Shown here: positions 45,505 through 53,796 of the stretch, piece by piece | Numbering within the stretch: position 1 is the stretch's first letter | Layout: every line of letters starts with the position of its first letter | Origin: Gloeocapsopsis sp. IPPAS B-1203 | GTDB taxonomy: Bacteria > Cyanobacteriota > Cyanobacteriia > Cyanobacteriales > Chroococcidiopsidaceae | Direction: 5' to 3' | DNA length: 64,000 nt | NCBI RefSeq assembly: GCF_002749975.1 | Contig: NZ_PEIG01000002.1 | Span: 496,001-560,000 of the forward strand | Translations under genes and position numbers: made by a program | The notes under the pieces: generated by a model | The model's database searches: none | Told to the model about the DNA's origin: nothing | The model's input: the letters and a program-made list of their open reading frames with translations, nothing else

Positions 45505-45533
45505 AAAAAAAGAGGGATAAACCCTCTTTTTTT
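45505..45533 (+). terminator. Strong intrinsic terminator of the S1 gene
   Basis: AAAAAAAGAGGG (45505-45516), loop ATAAA and CCCTCTTTTTTT (45522-45533) form a 12-bp stem with a run of seven T, 39 bp after the S1 stop. The A-run/T-run symmetry would also permit activity in the opposite direction. Confidence 0.9.
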
Positions 45534-45553
45534 ATTTCTCAAGCCCTAGATTT

Positions 45554-45646
45554 TATAGCAGTCTTGTTGGGGTAGTTAGGACATTCAAGGTACGAATAAC
45601 CATTACTTTAACTGACTTTCGACCCTGACCTCTGACCTCTGCTATA
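45554..45646. repeat. Small interspersed element with TATAGCAG/CTGCTATA ends (copy B)
   Basis: A 93-bp non-coding segment with an exact 8-bp terminal inverted repeat. Internal words TTAGGACAT, GGTA, TAACCATTACTTTAAC and GACCCTGACCTC recur in order in copy A at 17449-17572. It starts about 20 bp after the S1 terminator. Confidence 0.65.
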
Positions 45647-45761
45647 GTCTGTGAGTTACACAAATCAAACGTACAGGCACACTTCGTGCAATGAGCCGCA
45701 AATTGAGTTTTAGACGAGTTTTAATCAGAATAACAGTAGCATTATCAGCGAGGTATCTTGT

Positions 45762-46496
45762 TTGGTTACAATTCAGTGTAAACATATAACTTTTCAAAAT
45801 ATCCAAGCAATCATCTTTGATAAAGACGGCACGCTAGAAGATTCTGAAGAATATTTGCGTTCCTTGGGGCAAAAGCGATCGCGCTTAATTGATGCGCAAA
45901 TTCCAGGAATTGGAGAACCATTATTAATGGCGTTTGGAATTAATGGCGATCGCCTCGATCCGACAGGATTACTTGCTGTTGGTAGCCGTTACGAAACTGA
46001 AATTGCCGCAGCAGCTTACATTGCTGAAACAGGGCGGGGGTGGTTAGAGTCACGGGCGATCGCGCACAATGCGTTTATGGAAGCCGATCAAGTGATTGGG
46101 ACGACGCCTTCACCCTTATTTGTTGGTTCATTGGAAGTTTTACAGTATCTATCACTAGCGGGTTTAAAACTAGGAATTCTTTCGGCAGCTTCAACACAAC
46201 GCGTAAAAGCCTTTGTTGAACGCCATCAGTTACAAGACTACGTACAATTGCAAATGGGAGTCGATCGAGGACCAAGTAAACCCGATCCAGCATTATTTAT
46301 TCAAGCTTGCCAAAAACTAGAAGTTGCACCTCAGAATACCTTGATGGTAGGAGATTCGCTTGGCGATATCGAAATGGCACGCAATGCTGGTGCAGCAGGG
46401 TGTATTGGCATTTCCTGGAGAACTGCAGCACATTTACACTCAGCCGATGTCGCGATCGCGCAACTTAACGAAATTAAGATTTGGCAATCCGACTAA
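45762..46496 (+). CDS. HAD-superfamily hydrolase (phosphatase)
   Basis: A 244-residue HAD hydrolase. Motif I is IIFDKDGTLEDSE with the nucleophilic Asp, motif II is GILSAAS, motif III is GPSKPDPALFIQ with the Lys, and motif IV is MVGDSLGDIEMARNAG. A helical cap (about 35-110) is present. The start is TTG 45762 (TTG GTT ACA ATT), chosen because CGAGGT lies 7-8 bp upstream (45749-45754) and no ATG exists before motif I. The fold is like phosphoglycolate phosphatase/beta-phosphoglucomutase; the substrate is unknown. It stands alone between the S1 and metK genes. Confidence 0.85.
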   Translation: MVTIQCKHITFQNIQAIIFDKDGTLEDSEEYLRSLGQKRSRLIDAQIPGIGEPLLMAFGINGDRLDPTGLLAVGSRYETEIAAAAYIAETGRGWLESRAIAHNAFMEADQVIGTTPSPLFVGSLEVLQYLSLAGLKLGILSAASTQRVKAFVERHQLQDYVQLQMGVDRGPSKPDPALFIQACQKLEVAPQNTLMVGDSLGDIEMARNAGAAGCIGISWRTAAHLHSADVAIAQLNEIKIWQSD

Positions 46497-46550
46497 ATGT
46501 TCGCCCACTTCTGCAATCATCCTTTATTCTTAACTTATCCGTATATTAGA

Positions 46551-46589
46551 GATGTTGTGATGATGGCAGACTAACATCATACAAACATC
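46551..46589 (+). promoter_or_regulatory. Hairpin in the metK leader
   Basis: GATGTT...ATGATG (46551-46565) pairs with CATCAT...AACATC (46575-46589): two 6-bp stems separated by a 3x3 internal loop and closed by a 9-nt loop, 27 nt before the annotated ATG. It is not followed by a T-run. It does not match a SAM riboswitch class that I can recognise. Confidence 0.5.
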
Positions 46590-46616
46590 GACGCTAATAC
46601 ATCATAAGTTAAGGAG

Positions 46617-47882
46617 ATGCCTTTGTCTCGTCGTTATTTCTTTACTTCTGAATCAGTCACAGAAGGACATCCAGACAAAATCTGCGATCAAATTTCTGAC
46701 ACGATTTTAGATACGCTACTAGCACAAGATCCTGCTAGCCGCGTTGCAGCAGAAGTTGTCGTCAATACTGGTTTAGTCCTGATTACCGGAGAAATCAGCA
46801 CCACAGCCCACGTCAACTACGTTGATATTGCGCGGAAGAAAATTGCTGATATTGGCTATACCGATGCTAATAATGGCTTTTCTGACAATAGTTGTGCGGT
46901 TTTAGTCGCTTTAGATGAACAATCGCCCGATATTGCCCAAGGTGTGAATACAGCACACGAAAGTCGGCAACAAGATAGCGAGGAACAATTCGATGCGATC
47001 GGTGCTGGCGACCAAGGTATCATGTTTGGCTTTGCTTGCAACGAAACACCAGAATTGATGCCTTTACCAATTAGTTTGGCACACCGAATTTCCCGCCGCT
47101 TAGCTGCTGTACGCAAAACAGGAGATTTACCTTACCTTCGTCCTGATGGTAAAACTCAAGTCACCGTTGCTTATGAAGATGGACGTCCAGTCGGAATTGA
47201 CACAATCCTCATTTCTACGCAGCATACAGCAACAATTGGCGATCTCACCGACACCGACGCTGTACAAGCCAAAATCAAAGCTGATTTATGGACAGCGGTA
47301 GTCGAACCTGTTTTTGCTGATATTGCAATTAAGCCGGATGACAATACACGCTTTTTAGTGAATCCTACTGGTAAATTTGTGATCGGTGGTCCGCAAGGCG
47401 ACTCAGGACTCACTGGACGCAAAATTATTGTGGATACCTACGGTGGTTATTCGCGTCATGGTGGTGGGGCTTTTTCAGGCAAAGATCCCACAAAGGTAGA
47501 CCGCAGTGCGGCTTATGCGTGTCGTTATGTCGCTAAAAATATTGTTGCTGCTGGGTTGGCAGAAAAGTGTGAAGTACAACTAAGTTATGCGATCGGTGTT
47601 GCACGACCAGTTAGTATCTTAGTGGAAACCTTTGGTACGGGTAAAGTTGAAGAAGACCGCTTACTGGAATTAGTCAAACAACATTTTGAACTACGTCCTG
47701 CGGGCATTATCCATGCTTTCAACTTACAAAAGCTACCATCTGAACGAGGCGGACGTTTTTATCAGGACGTCGCAGCTTACGGTCATTTTGGTCGCACCGA
47801 TTTAGATTTGCCATGGGAACGCACCGATAAAGCTGATGTGTTGAAAGCAGCAACTCAGCCACTTTCAGCCACAGTTGGATAA
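46617..47882 (+). CDS. metK: S-adenosylmethionine synthase
   Basis: A 421-residue MetK (EC 2.5.1.6), which makes SAM from methionine and ATP as a tetramer. Signature motifs are [37 protein letters not shown] and [19 protein letters not shown]. The annotated ATG 46617 directly abuts the only Shine-Dalgarno (AAGGAG 46611-46616, zero spacing). TTG 46623, six bases further, would be correctly spaced and gives [12 protein letters not shown], the usual N-terminus of cyanobacterial MetK, so translation may start there (419 residues). A structured leader lies upstream, and an 8-bp hairpin follows the stop. Confidence 0.96.
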   Translation: MPLSRRYFFTSESVTEGHPDKICDQISDTILDTLLAQDPASRVAAEVVVNTGLVLITGEISTTAHVNYVDIARKKIADIGYTDANNGFSDNSCAVLVALDEQSPDIAQGVNTAHESRQQDSEEQFDAIGAGDQGIMFGFACNETPELMPLPISLAHRISRRLAAVRKTGDLPYLRPDGKTQVTVAYEDGRPVGIDTILISTQHTATIGDLTDTDAVQAKIKADLWTAVVEPVFADIAIKPDDNTRFLVNPTGKFVIGGPQGDSGLTGRKIIVDTYGGYSRHGGGAFSGKDPTKVDRSAAYACRYVAKNIVAAGLAEKCEVQLSYAIGVARPVSILVETFGTGKVEEDRLLELVKQHFELRPAGIIHAFNLQKLPSERGGRFYQDVAAYGHFGRTDLDLPWERTDKADVLKAATQPLSATVG

Positions 47883-47895
47883 GTAAAACTGATGC

Positions 47896-47942
47896 GTGGC
47901 TGGTGTGTAGTGACTAGAACAAAGCCAGCCACTTACTAAAAT
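47896..47942 (+). terminator. Hairpin after metK
   Basis: GTGGCTGG (47896-47903) and CCAGCCAC (47935-47942) are perfect 8-bp complements with a 31-nt loop, 14 bp after the metK stop. There is no good T-run, so it is a possible factor-dependent or stability hairpin. Confidence 0.45.
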
Positions 47943-47982
47943 AATCTGAGTGGCAGCGCAATATTTTTCAAACGTAGCAGTG

Positions 47983-48018
47983 ATGTTATACCGTTCGCTC
48001 TAATGACTTGTTAGATGC
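47983..48018 (+). repeat. Left imperfect inverted repeat of the restriction-modification cassette
   Basis: This stretch ends in TGTTAGATGC (48009-48018), the exact reverse complement of 51475-51484. Farther out, CGCTCTAATGAC and ATGTT also match the right copy with small gaps. It lies about 100 bp after the metK stop and 117 bp before the methyltransferase start. Confidence 0.6.
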
Positions 48019-48135
48019 CCGTTAACCATCGAAGTGTATTGGTTCTCTTGTACTATTCGAGATATGGATGATAAGCTCGATCTTTCTCCACTCTAAGAGT
48101 ACTTTTTGTCTTCGATACATAAGCAAACAAACGTA

Positions 48136-50115
48136 ATGCAACAGTTGTCCCTTGCTCTTGAACTACCTGACTCCAAGCCAGTCAATCCACAGTGGTTTCA
48201 AAATCTCCTATCAGTCCTCGAAGTAAGACAGGAGCCTGCTTGGACTGACAATTTTGGCAAATCTCTTCGTCAGAGATTACGGCAATGGGGTATCGCTCCA
48301 GTTAAAACTCTGAGTTTGTTTTCTGGTGGAGGCGGTTTAGATATTGCGTTTCACGACGCTGGCTTCGAGATAGTTAAAATGGTTGAACTGGAAGCTAAAT
48401 ACGTTCAAACACTGCAAAAAAATGCTCAATTAGGAAAGTGGCTAGAAGGTTCTGAACCAATTTGCATGGACATCAGAAATTATGTTCCTGCTCCAGATCT
48501 TAAAGTTGATTTTGTAATCGGAGGTCCACCATGTCAAACTTTTTCTGCGGCTGGACGTAGAGCTGCTGGGGTAGCTGGAACAACTGACAGTAGAGGGACG
48601 CTATTTCAAGAATATGTTCGCATCTTAAAGTTACTTCAACCAAAAGGCTTTTTATTTGAGAATGTATATGGAATTACTGGTGCGAACAAAGGTGAGGCAT
48701 GGCAAGAAATTCAAGAAGCATTCAAAGAAGTTGGATATAGTATTTACTTCCGAATTTTAGATGCTGCTGATTATGGTGTTCCCCAACATAGGGAACGCTT
48801 ATTTATAGTTGGAGTGAAACAGGGAAAATACTTGTTTCCCTATCCTACTCACGGCTTTGATTCCCTTGCTCAACAACCGTACTACTCCGCAGCACAAGCC
48901 GTTGAAGGTTCGGACACTTCAGATATAGAAGCGGGATTGGGTGGACGATTTGGTCATTTACTTGATGATATTCCTCCTGGTCTCAACTATAGCTTTTATA
49001 CGAAAGAAATGGGCTATCCTAGCCCTATTTTTAGTTGGAGATCCAAATTTTCTGACTTTCTTTATAAAGCAGATCCGGATGTGCCGGTACGAACAATCAA
49101 GGCTCAAGGTGGGCAATATACTGGTCCATTTAGTTGGGAAAATCGTAGATTTTTTATTCCTGAATTAAAGCGATTACAAACCATTCCTGATGCCTATGAA
49201 GTAGTTGGTAATAGACAAGTTGCTATCGAGCAAATCGGCAATTCGGTTCCTCCCCAGCTAGGTAGAATTTTAGCCCTTAGCATCTTGGATCAGGTTATGG
49301 ATGTTGACTTACCTTTTGATCTTGCTTACTTACCTCCAGACAAGCAACTAGGGTTCAGGCAACGTAAGAGAAAATTGACAAAAACCTACCTTCAAAAAGC
49401 TCAAGCTGCAATTATTGAACTGTCTAAACAAGGAAAAGTTAAAGGGTTAGATGCTTCTATTTATGAGGAAAAACGAGAGTTTGTAAGATTTTTATCAATT
49501 GATGACTTTTCATGGATAGAGGAACCAGTTGCTAATAGCGTAAAGATTCACCTGAGTTGTGAATTAGACTCCTCCTCCTGGATAATCAAAGCAAACACTA
49601 ACAGCAATTGGGATGAACCAGATAAATTTTCCATTGATGTTTATCCATCATGTGGTTATGATGACTGGGTTTTATGCACAAACTCAGTGAAGCTATGCGC
49701 TAAACAGTTAAACACACATGTCTTTACATCACTTTGGAAAGCTTTTGAAGAAAAATTGAATGAAGCTACAGGAAAAGCAGATTTAGTTCAGCTATCTGGA
49801 TACTATCAGTACAATGCTCGTATTAGTGGGATTATGAACTTCTATTGTGAAGAGAAAATTGATTTATTTTGGCGAGTTGTTCAATGCGTAACTAGATGTA
49901 TTGCTACTTCTGCTCAACTAAAAGTGAAAGAATTCGCAGAGTATTGGGGTGTCAATGAAGAAGATGTTGTCTTTTACCTACAATCTTTAAGAGCTATTGG
50001 CTATGAAGTTAGAAGCCATAATACAAATCCCCAAATTCCTTTAGGTGAATATCTGATCCCTTACGCTTTTCCTACGCTTAATCCCAAGAGTGTTCAACTT
50101 CGCAAAGTTCTATAA
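48136..50115 (+). CDS. DNA (cytosine-5-)-methyltransferase with long C-terminal extension
   Basis: A 659-residue C5 DNA methyltransferase. Motif I is TLSLFSGGGGLDIAFHDAGF, motif IV GGPPCQTFSAAGRR with the catalytic PC dipeptide, motif VI FENVYG, motif VIII QHRERLFIVGV and motif X EQIGNSVPPQLGR. The target-recognition region lies between about 235 and 345. The catalytic core ends by about residue 390; the remaining 270 residues resemble no domain I know. ATG 48136 is used; a TTG ten codons earlier is also open. It is followed 7 bp later by a probable restriction nuclease gene, so the two form a type II-like restriction-modification operon. No HIP1 cores (CGATCG) were seen in the gene. Confidence 0.9.
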   Translation: MQQLSLALELPDSKPVNPQWFQNLLSVLEVRQEPAWTDNFGKSLRQRLRQWGIAPVKTLSLFSGGGGLDIAFHDAGFEIVKMVELEAKYVQTLQKNAQLGKWLEGSEPICMDIRNYVPAPDLKVDFVIGGPPCQTFSAAGRRAAGVAGTTDSRGTLFQEYVRILKLLQPKGFLFENVYGITGANKGEAWQEIQEAFKEVGYSIYFRILDAADYGVPQHRERLFIVGVKQGKYLFPYPTHGFDSLAQQPYYSAAQAVEGSDTSDIEAGLGGRFGHLLDDIPPGLNYSFYTKEMGYPSPIFSWRSKFSDFLYKADPDVPVRTIKAQGGQYTGPFSWENRRFFIPELKRLQTIPDAYEVVGNRQVAIEQIGNSVPPQLGRILALSILDQVMDVDLPFDLAYLPPDKQLGFRQRKRKLTKTYLQKAQAAIIELSKQGKVKGLDASIYEEKREFVRFLSIDDFSWIEEPVANSVKIHLSCELDSSSWIIKANTNSNWDEPDKFSIDVYPSCGYDDWVLCTNSVKLCAKQLNTHVFTSLWKAFEEKLNEATGKADLVQLSGYYQYNARISGIMNFYCEEKIDLFWRVVQCVTRCIATSAQLKVKEFAEYWGVNEEDVVFYLQSLRAIGYEVRSHNTNPQIPLGEYLIPYAFPTLNPKSVQLRKVL

Positions 50116-50122
50116 CGGCATT

Positions 50123-51436
50123 ATGAGTGAATTGCATTTGAGAGTTTATGCCAATAGAAGCGAGTTGATTCTTTCTGACGGTACGGTTCAAACCTTCCAT
50201 GAGGGAGGCATGAGTCAAGCAGCAAAAGCGAGATATGCCAGAATAGCAGCAGAACTCTCCAACGGTTATTTGGAAAGACGAATTTTAGCTTGTAGAGATA
50301 GATCCTCAAATCTTAACTTTTCAAGTTTAGCTCAAACGCACAGTTTGCTTTTAGATCGGTTAATTCAGTCAGTAACTAGCGAAGTTGGTAGAGCATTAGT
50401 AGGACTTACAATATTACAGTTATGTGTTAAGTCAATTGAGCCGGAGCAGAATACCAGATTACATAAAGGTAGTGCAAGTACAAGAGATTTTTCTTGGCGT
50501 GACGGAATCTCTATGCGTTCTCTCGATAAAAAGTATATTACACCTGTATTGCGAGAGTATGAATTACTCAGGCTAAATGCTGACGGTTTTATGATGACTC
50601 GGAGCTTAGCAGAAAACTACCCATATTCAACCGTATATAAGGCAAATTTGCGGGGTGCGCGTTCTGAGTGGGTAAGCATTGTTGAAGCTACAGAAAAAGG
50701 CGAATTATCTCCTGATATTGCATTACACTACCTTCTTTCACAGTTATTGAATCAAGCACAAAATTTCAGAAGACTTGCTTCCCAGATACTTGAAGAACTG
50801 AATATATTTTTTGAAGCAACAGTTATCAATCAAGAAATTGCATTAAACTTCATTCTCCGCCACATTAACCAATCTGATTATGCCGCTCGCTTAATGGAAA
50901 TTGCTATGCATAGCTTAATGCAAGCGATGCAAGACTACCAAGTTTTCCCAAATAGTAGTTTGAAACCACTTTCACAAATGCGTTCAGCCAATAAAAAGCA
51001 TGGAAATATTGGTGATATTGAGCTTTTAGAGGATAGACAAATTGTAGAAGCCTGGGATGCCAAATATGGCAAGTCATATTTAAGAGATGAAATTGAGGAA
51101 TTATCAGAAAAGTTGGAGGTGCATTCCGCTATAAGGCGAACTGGATTCGTCACAAGCCTTGAACCAGAAAGGCTTGATGAGTTAGAGCCTAGGTGTGAAG
51201 AGATTGAGGAGATTTATGGAATATCTTTAGAAATCTTGACTTTTGCAGAGTGGGTTGAAGAACAGTTTGAACGTGCATCCACAGAAGAAGCTGCTTCAGA
51301 ACAGGAACTAGCTGTAGCTTGGATTACAGCTTACACAGAGTCTTTGGCACAGCTACGTAGAGACATCGCTCCAATAGATGAGCCTTGTTATCAATGGTTG
51401 CTAACTCTGCATGGTATTTTGACCGAAGAGTTGTGA
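50123..51436 (+). CDS. Probable PD-(D/E)XK-type restriction endonuclease
   Basis: A 437-residue protein starting at ATG 50123 (MSELHLRVYANRSEL), 7 bp after the methyltransferase stop. It is mostly helical and soluble. Near residues 298-314, IGDIELLEDRQIVEAWDAKYG fits a PD-(D/E)XK active site: Asp in GDIE, then D-A-K fourteen residues on. A Lys/Arg-rich segment follows (KSYLRDEIEELSEKLEV). This matches the pattern of type II endonucleases that sit beside C5 methyltransferases, but I cannot name the family or specificity. The alternative is a modification-dependent or regulatory partner. No HIP1 cores in the gene. It ends 39 bp before the right inverted repeat. Confidence 0.65.
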   Translation: MSELHLRVYANRSELILSDGTVQTFHEGGMSQAAKARYARIAAELSNGYLERRILACRDRSSNLNFSSLAQTHSLLLDRLIQSVTSEVGRALVGLTILQLCVKSIEPEQNTRLHKGSASTRDFSWRDGISMRSLDKKYITPVLREYELLRLNADGFMMTRSLAENYPYSTVYKANLRGARSEWVSIVEATEKGELSPDIALHYLLSQLLNQAQNFRRLASQILEELNIFFEATVINQEIALNFILRHINQSDYAARLMEIAMHSLMQAMQDYQVFPNSSLKPLSQMRSANKKHGNIGDIELLEDRQIVEAWDAKYGKSYLRDEIEELSEKLEVHSAIRRTGFVTSLEPERLDELEPRCEEIEEIYGISLEILTFAEWVEEQFERASTEEAASEQELAVAWITAYTESLAQLRRDIAPIDEPCYQWLLTLHGILTEEL

Positions 51437-51474
51437 AATGTTTATTATGCTTTTGATTAAAGTGGGTTGGCATA

Positions 51475-51510
51475 GCATCTAACACAACTGCGTTAGTGCG
51501 GACAAAACAT
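51475..51510 (-). repeat. Right imperfect inverted repeat of the restriction-modification cassette
   Basis: GCATCTAACA (51475-51484) is the exact reverse complement of 48009-48018. On the minus strand the outward sequence (CGCACTAACGCAGTTGTGTTAGATGC) matches the left repeat (CGCTCTAATGAC-TTGT-TAGATGC) with three short indels. It lies between the nuclease gene and the convergent MAPEG gene. Confidence 0.6.
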
Positions 51511-51568
51511 GAAGTTATTGGTAGAAATTCTAGTTTGTCAGCCGCATAACTCCATCGGTGGTTTGCAG

Positions 51569-52075
51569 TTACGACAAAACTCCAACTACACCGTAATAAA
51601 CGCAAACACCAGCACCAACTAAATACACGAACCAAGTCAGAAAAAATCCAACAGCACGACCTGGGGATGGTCCATACGTTGTCATTAATCCCCAAGCATG
51701 GGTAATTCGTCCTATAATCAACGCACTTCCAAGCAGCCATATCAACAAAGTCGGCAACTTCATTAACTCCAACGCCATAAGAAACAGCAGCCCCAGCGGG
51801 ACATACTCGGTAAAATTGCCAAAAGCACGGACTTTTCGTTGCAATACTCCGTCGTCACTCGTTTTCGTTGCAACTGATTGCGTATAGTTTTCGACAAAAG
51901 CTGCCCATTTGCTAGGTTTATCGAGGTAGTTGGGCTGCGTTGCTACCTCTTCTTGCGACCCGCCATGCCATACTCTAGTACTCATTCGCTCCATTACCAC
52001 AATATAAGACAGCGCAAAAGCGATGAAACCACTCAATCCGATAAAAAGCGTTGAAATGGGAATAGGATTAGTCAT
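51569..52075 (-). CDS. MAPEG-family membrane protein
   Basis: A 168-residue protein with four hydrophobic helices: about 5-28, 95-112 (GLLFLMALELMKLPTLLIWL), 115-135 and 143-165. The family pattern includes RAFGNFTEYVPLGLLFL, with the conserved Asn and Glu of MAPEG proteins, and GRITHAWGL. MAPEG members are glutathione transferases and related enzymes of lipid and xenobiotic metabolism. A 45-residue hydrophilic loop between helix 1 and 2 is longer than usual. Start ATG 52073-52075. It is followed upstream on the same strand by a CrtI/CrtH-like oxidoreductase 41 bp away; the two may be co-transcribed. Confidence 0.85.
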   Translation of the reverse strand: MTNPIPISTLFIGLSGFIAFALSYIVVMERMSTRVWHGGSQEEVATQPNYLDKPSKWAAFVENYTQSVATKTSDDGVLQRKVRAFGNFTEYVPLGLLFLMALELMKLPTLLIWLLGSALIIGRITHAWGLMTTYGPSPGRAVGFFLTWFVYLVGAGVCVYYGVVGVLS

Positions 52076-52115
52076 TGACGCTTGCTTTGTAACTTCTGCC
52101 CTTCATTGTGCCAGC

Positions 52116-53621
52116 TTAATAATTAGAAAGGATTTCGGCTGTTTGTTGCGGTGTGACTAAAGTATTGGCACACAAAATGCCCGAAGCCGCAACCGCAGGA
52201 ACGCCAATTCCAGGCATCGTGCTATCGCCAACGCGGTACAATCCTGGTATCGGTGTGGTAGCTCCAGGAAACATCCCTTGACCGGCGGCGATCGCAGGAC
52301 CATACGTACCTTGATACCGTCGTAAATAATAGGCATGAGTTAATGGTGTACCAATAAGTTCTGTAACAACTCGTTGCCTAATATCGGGAATTATGCACTC
52401 CAATGCTTTGTATAAAGATTGCGATTGCGCTTTTTTCTTGTTCTCATAATTATCATCGTGCTGCCAATTGCTGTAAGGTTCTAATGTGTAAGCGTGGACA
52501 ACATGATGACCTGAAGGTGCAAGCGTTGCATCCCACACCGAAGGAATCGAAATCATGCACGTGTTACCTGGTGCGGTGATATCTTGTTGTGGATCGTGAA
52601 CGACGACATGATGACCTGTCAAATGCTCTAAACCTTCAGCTTTAATCCCAAGATGAAGATGCATAAAACTATCTACCGCTGGTGTTTTTAACGAAGCTTG
52701 GCGATAGGATCTGGGTAAGTCTTGCGCTTGCAATAAAGTGTTGTAAGTATCCCAAATTGACGCATTGGAAATTACTACGGATGCTTTGAGAATTTCACCG
52801 CTGCGTAAGCGTACCCCAGCAACTTTACCCGACTCTACTAAGATGCGCTCGACATGAGTTCCCAAGCGCAATTCACCACCCCAACGTTTTAACCCACGTA
52901 CTAAAGCATCAACGATCGCACCACTACCACCAACAGGATAATCTACTCCAATGTGCGATCGCTCCCCTAACATAAACGCAACTTCTGGCGCAATTGTGCC
53001 ATGCGCTTTTAAACCAGAAAGTAAAAAGCATTCTAAGTCAATTAATCGGCGTACCCAAGAATCTTGTACTTCGCGATCCATCACTTGCCCTACGGAACTT
53101 TGAATCGTTCCTAGATGCGGTAGCATTTTGAGCAATGATGGTAAGTATTTTAATAAAGTTGGGATAATTTGCCAATCTGCCCTTAAAGCAAGCGTAGGAA
53201 TACCTTGTAAAGCTTCATACAGTGGGAGCAAGCGTTGCGTAAATCGCTGTAGTTCCCTTGCACCTTGGGGAGTGATTTGGGCTACTGTTTCAAGATACTT
53301 GTCAATTGCGCTATAAACGGCAAAAGTCCCTTCAGGAAAGTGGTAGTGTCCTAGTGGGTCATACGGGATGGACTGTATTGATTCTCCTAATACGTCTAGA
53401 ACTTGTCGTAAGGGATTGTAACTGTTTGGGTTACTTAAACCGCAGTAGAACGAAGGACCTGAATCAAAAGTAAATCCGCGTCGCGTAAAACTGTGTGCTG
53501 CACCGCCAGGGATGTTGTGACTTTCGCAAACAATGACTCGTTTGCCATAACGCGACAATAAAGCAGCAGCGGTTAAACCACCGATACCGCTGCCAATGAC
53601 GACGACATCGCTATCTTGCAT
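52116..53621 (-). CDS. FAD-dependent oxidoreductase of the phytoene desaturase/CrtH/RetSat superfamily
   Basis: A 501-residue flavoprotein. The N-terminal dinucleotide motif is DVVVIGSGIGGLTAAALLSR followed by ESHNIPGGAAHSFTRRGF. The C-terminal FAD motif is GLYRVGDSTMPGIGVPAVAASG. The general layout is that of CrtI-like desaturases, the carotene isomerase CrtH and retinol saturases. I cannot assign it to CrtH itself because the N-terminal segments differ from that family as I remember it. Substrate is probably a carotenoid or other isoprenoid/lipid. Start ATG 53619-53621. It is divergent from the AraC-type regulator gene. Confidence 0.85.
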   Translation of the reverse strand: MQDSDVVVIGSGIGGLTAAALLSRYGKRVIVCESHNIPGGAAHSFTRRGFTFDSGPSFYCGLSNPNSYNPLRQVLDVLGESIQSIPYDPLGHYHFPEGTFAVYSAIDKYLETVAQITPQGARELQRFTQRLLPLYEALQGIPTLALRADWQIIPTLLKYLPSLLKMLPHLGTIQSSVGQVMDREVQDSWVRRLIDLECFLLSGLKAHGTIAPEVAFMLGERSHIGVDYPVGGSGAIVDALVRGLKRWGGELRLGTHVERILVESGKVAGVRLRSGEILKASVVISNASIWDTYNTLLQAQDLPRSYRQASLKTPAVDSFMHLHLGIKAEGLEHLTGHHVVVHDPQQDITAPGNTCMISIPSVWDATLAPSGHHVVHAYTLEPYSNWQHDDNYENKKKAQSQSLYKALECIIPDIRQRVVTELIGTPLTHAYYLRRYQGTYGPAIAAGQGMFPGATTPIPGLYRVGDSTMPGIGVPAVAASGILCANTLVTPQQTAEILSNY

Positions 53622-53796
53622 GAGTCATTGATTGTAGAGGTTTGTATCATCCTCTCGATCCTAACTTATGGTGATTTTTGGGAATGGTGAGTAAGTTGCG
53701 ATCGCATTCCATACCAGCATCAAACGATGATTTGTGCAATAATACTGCAAATTATTCTTATTTAGCAGCAATTATATTAAAGATTATCCTGACGCT

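Noticed and set aside
46497-46616. SAM riboswitch before metK
   Set aside because: There is a hairpin, but no known SAM-riboswitch motifs (kink-turn, pseudoknot) can be recognised.
47983-51510. Integron cassette with attC sites around the restriction-modification genes
   Set aside because: The two GTTAGATGC-like core sites are in opposite orientation and lack the paired inner boxes of attC; treated as plain inverted repeats.
51324-51740. 138-codon minus-strand frame overlapping both the nuclease gene and the MAPEG gene
   Set aside because: Composition (many Cys/Trp runs) is typical of an out-of-frame shadow, and both overlapping genes are better supported.
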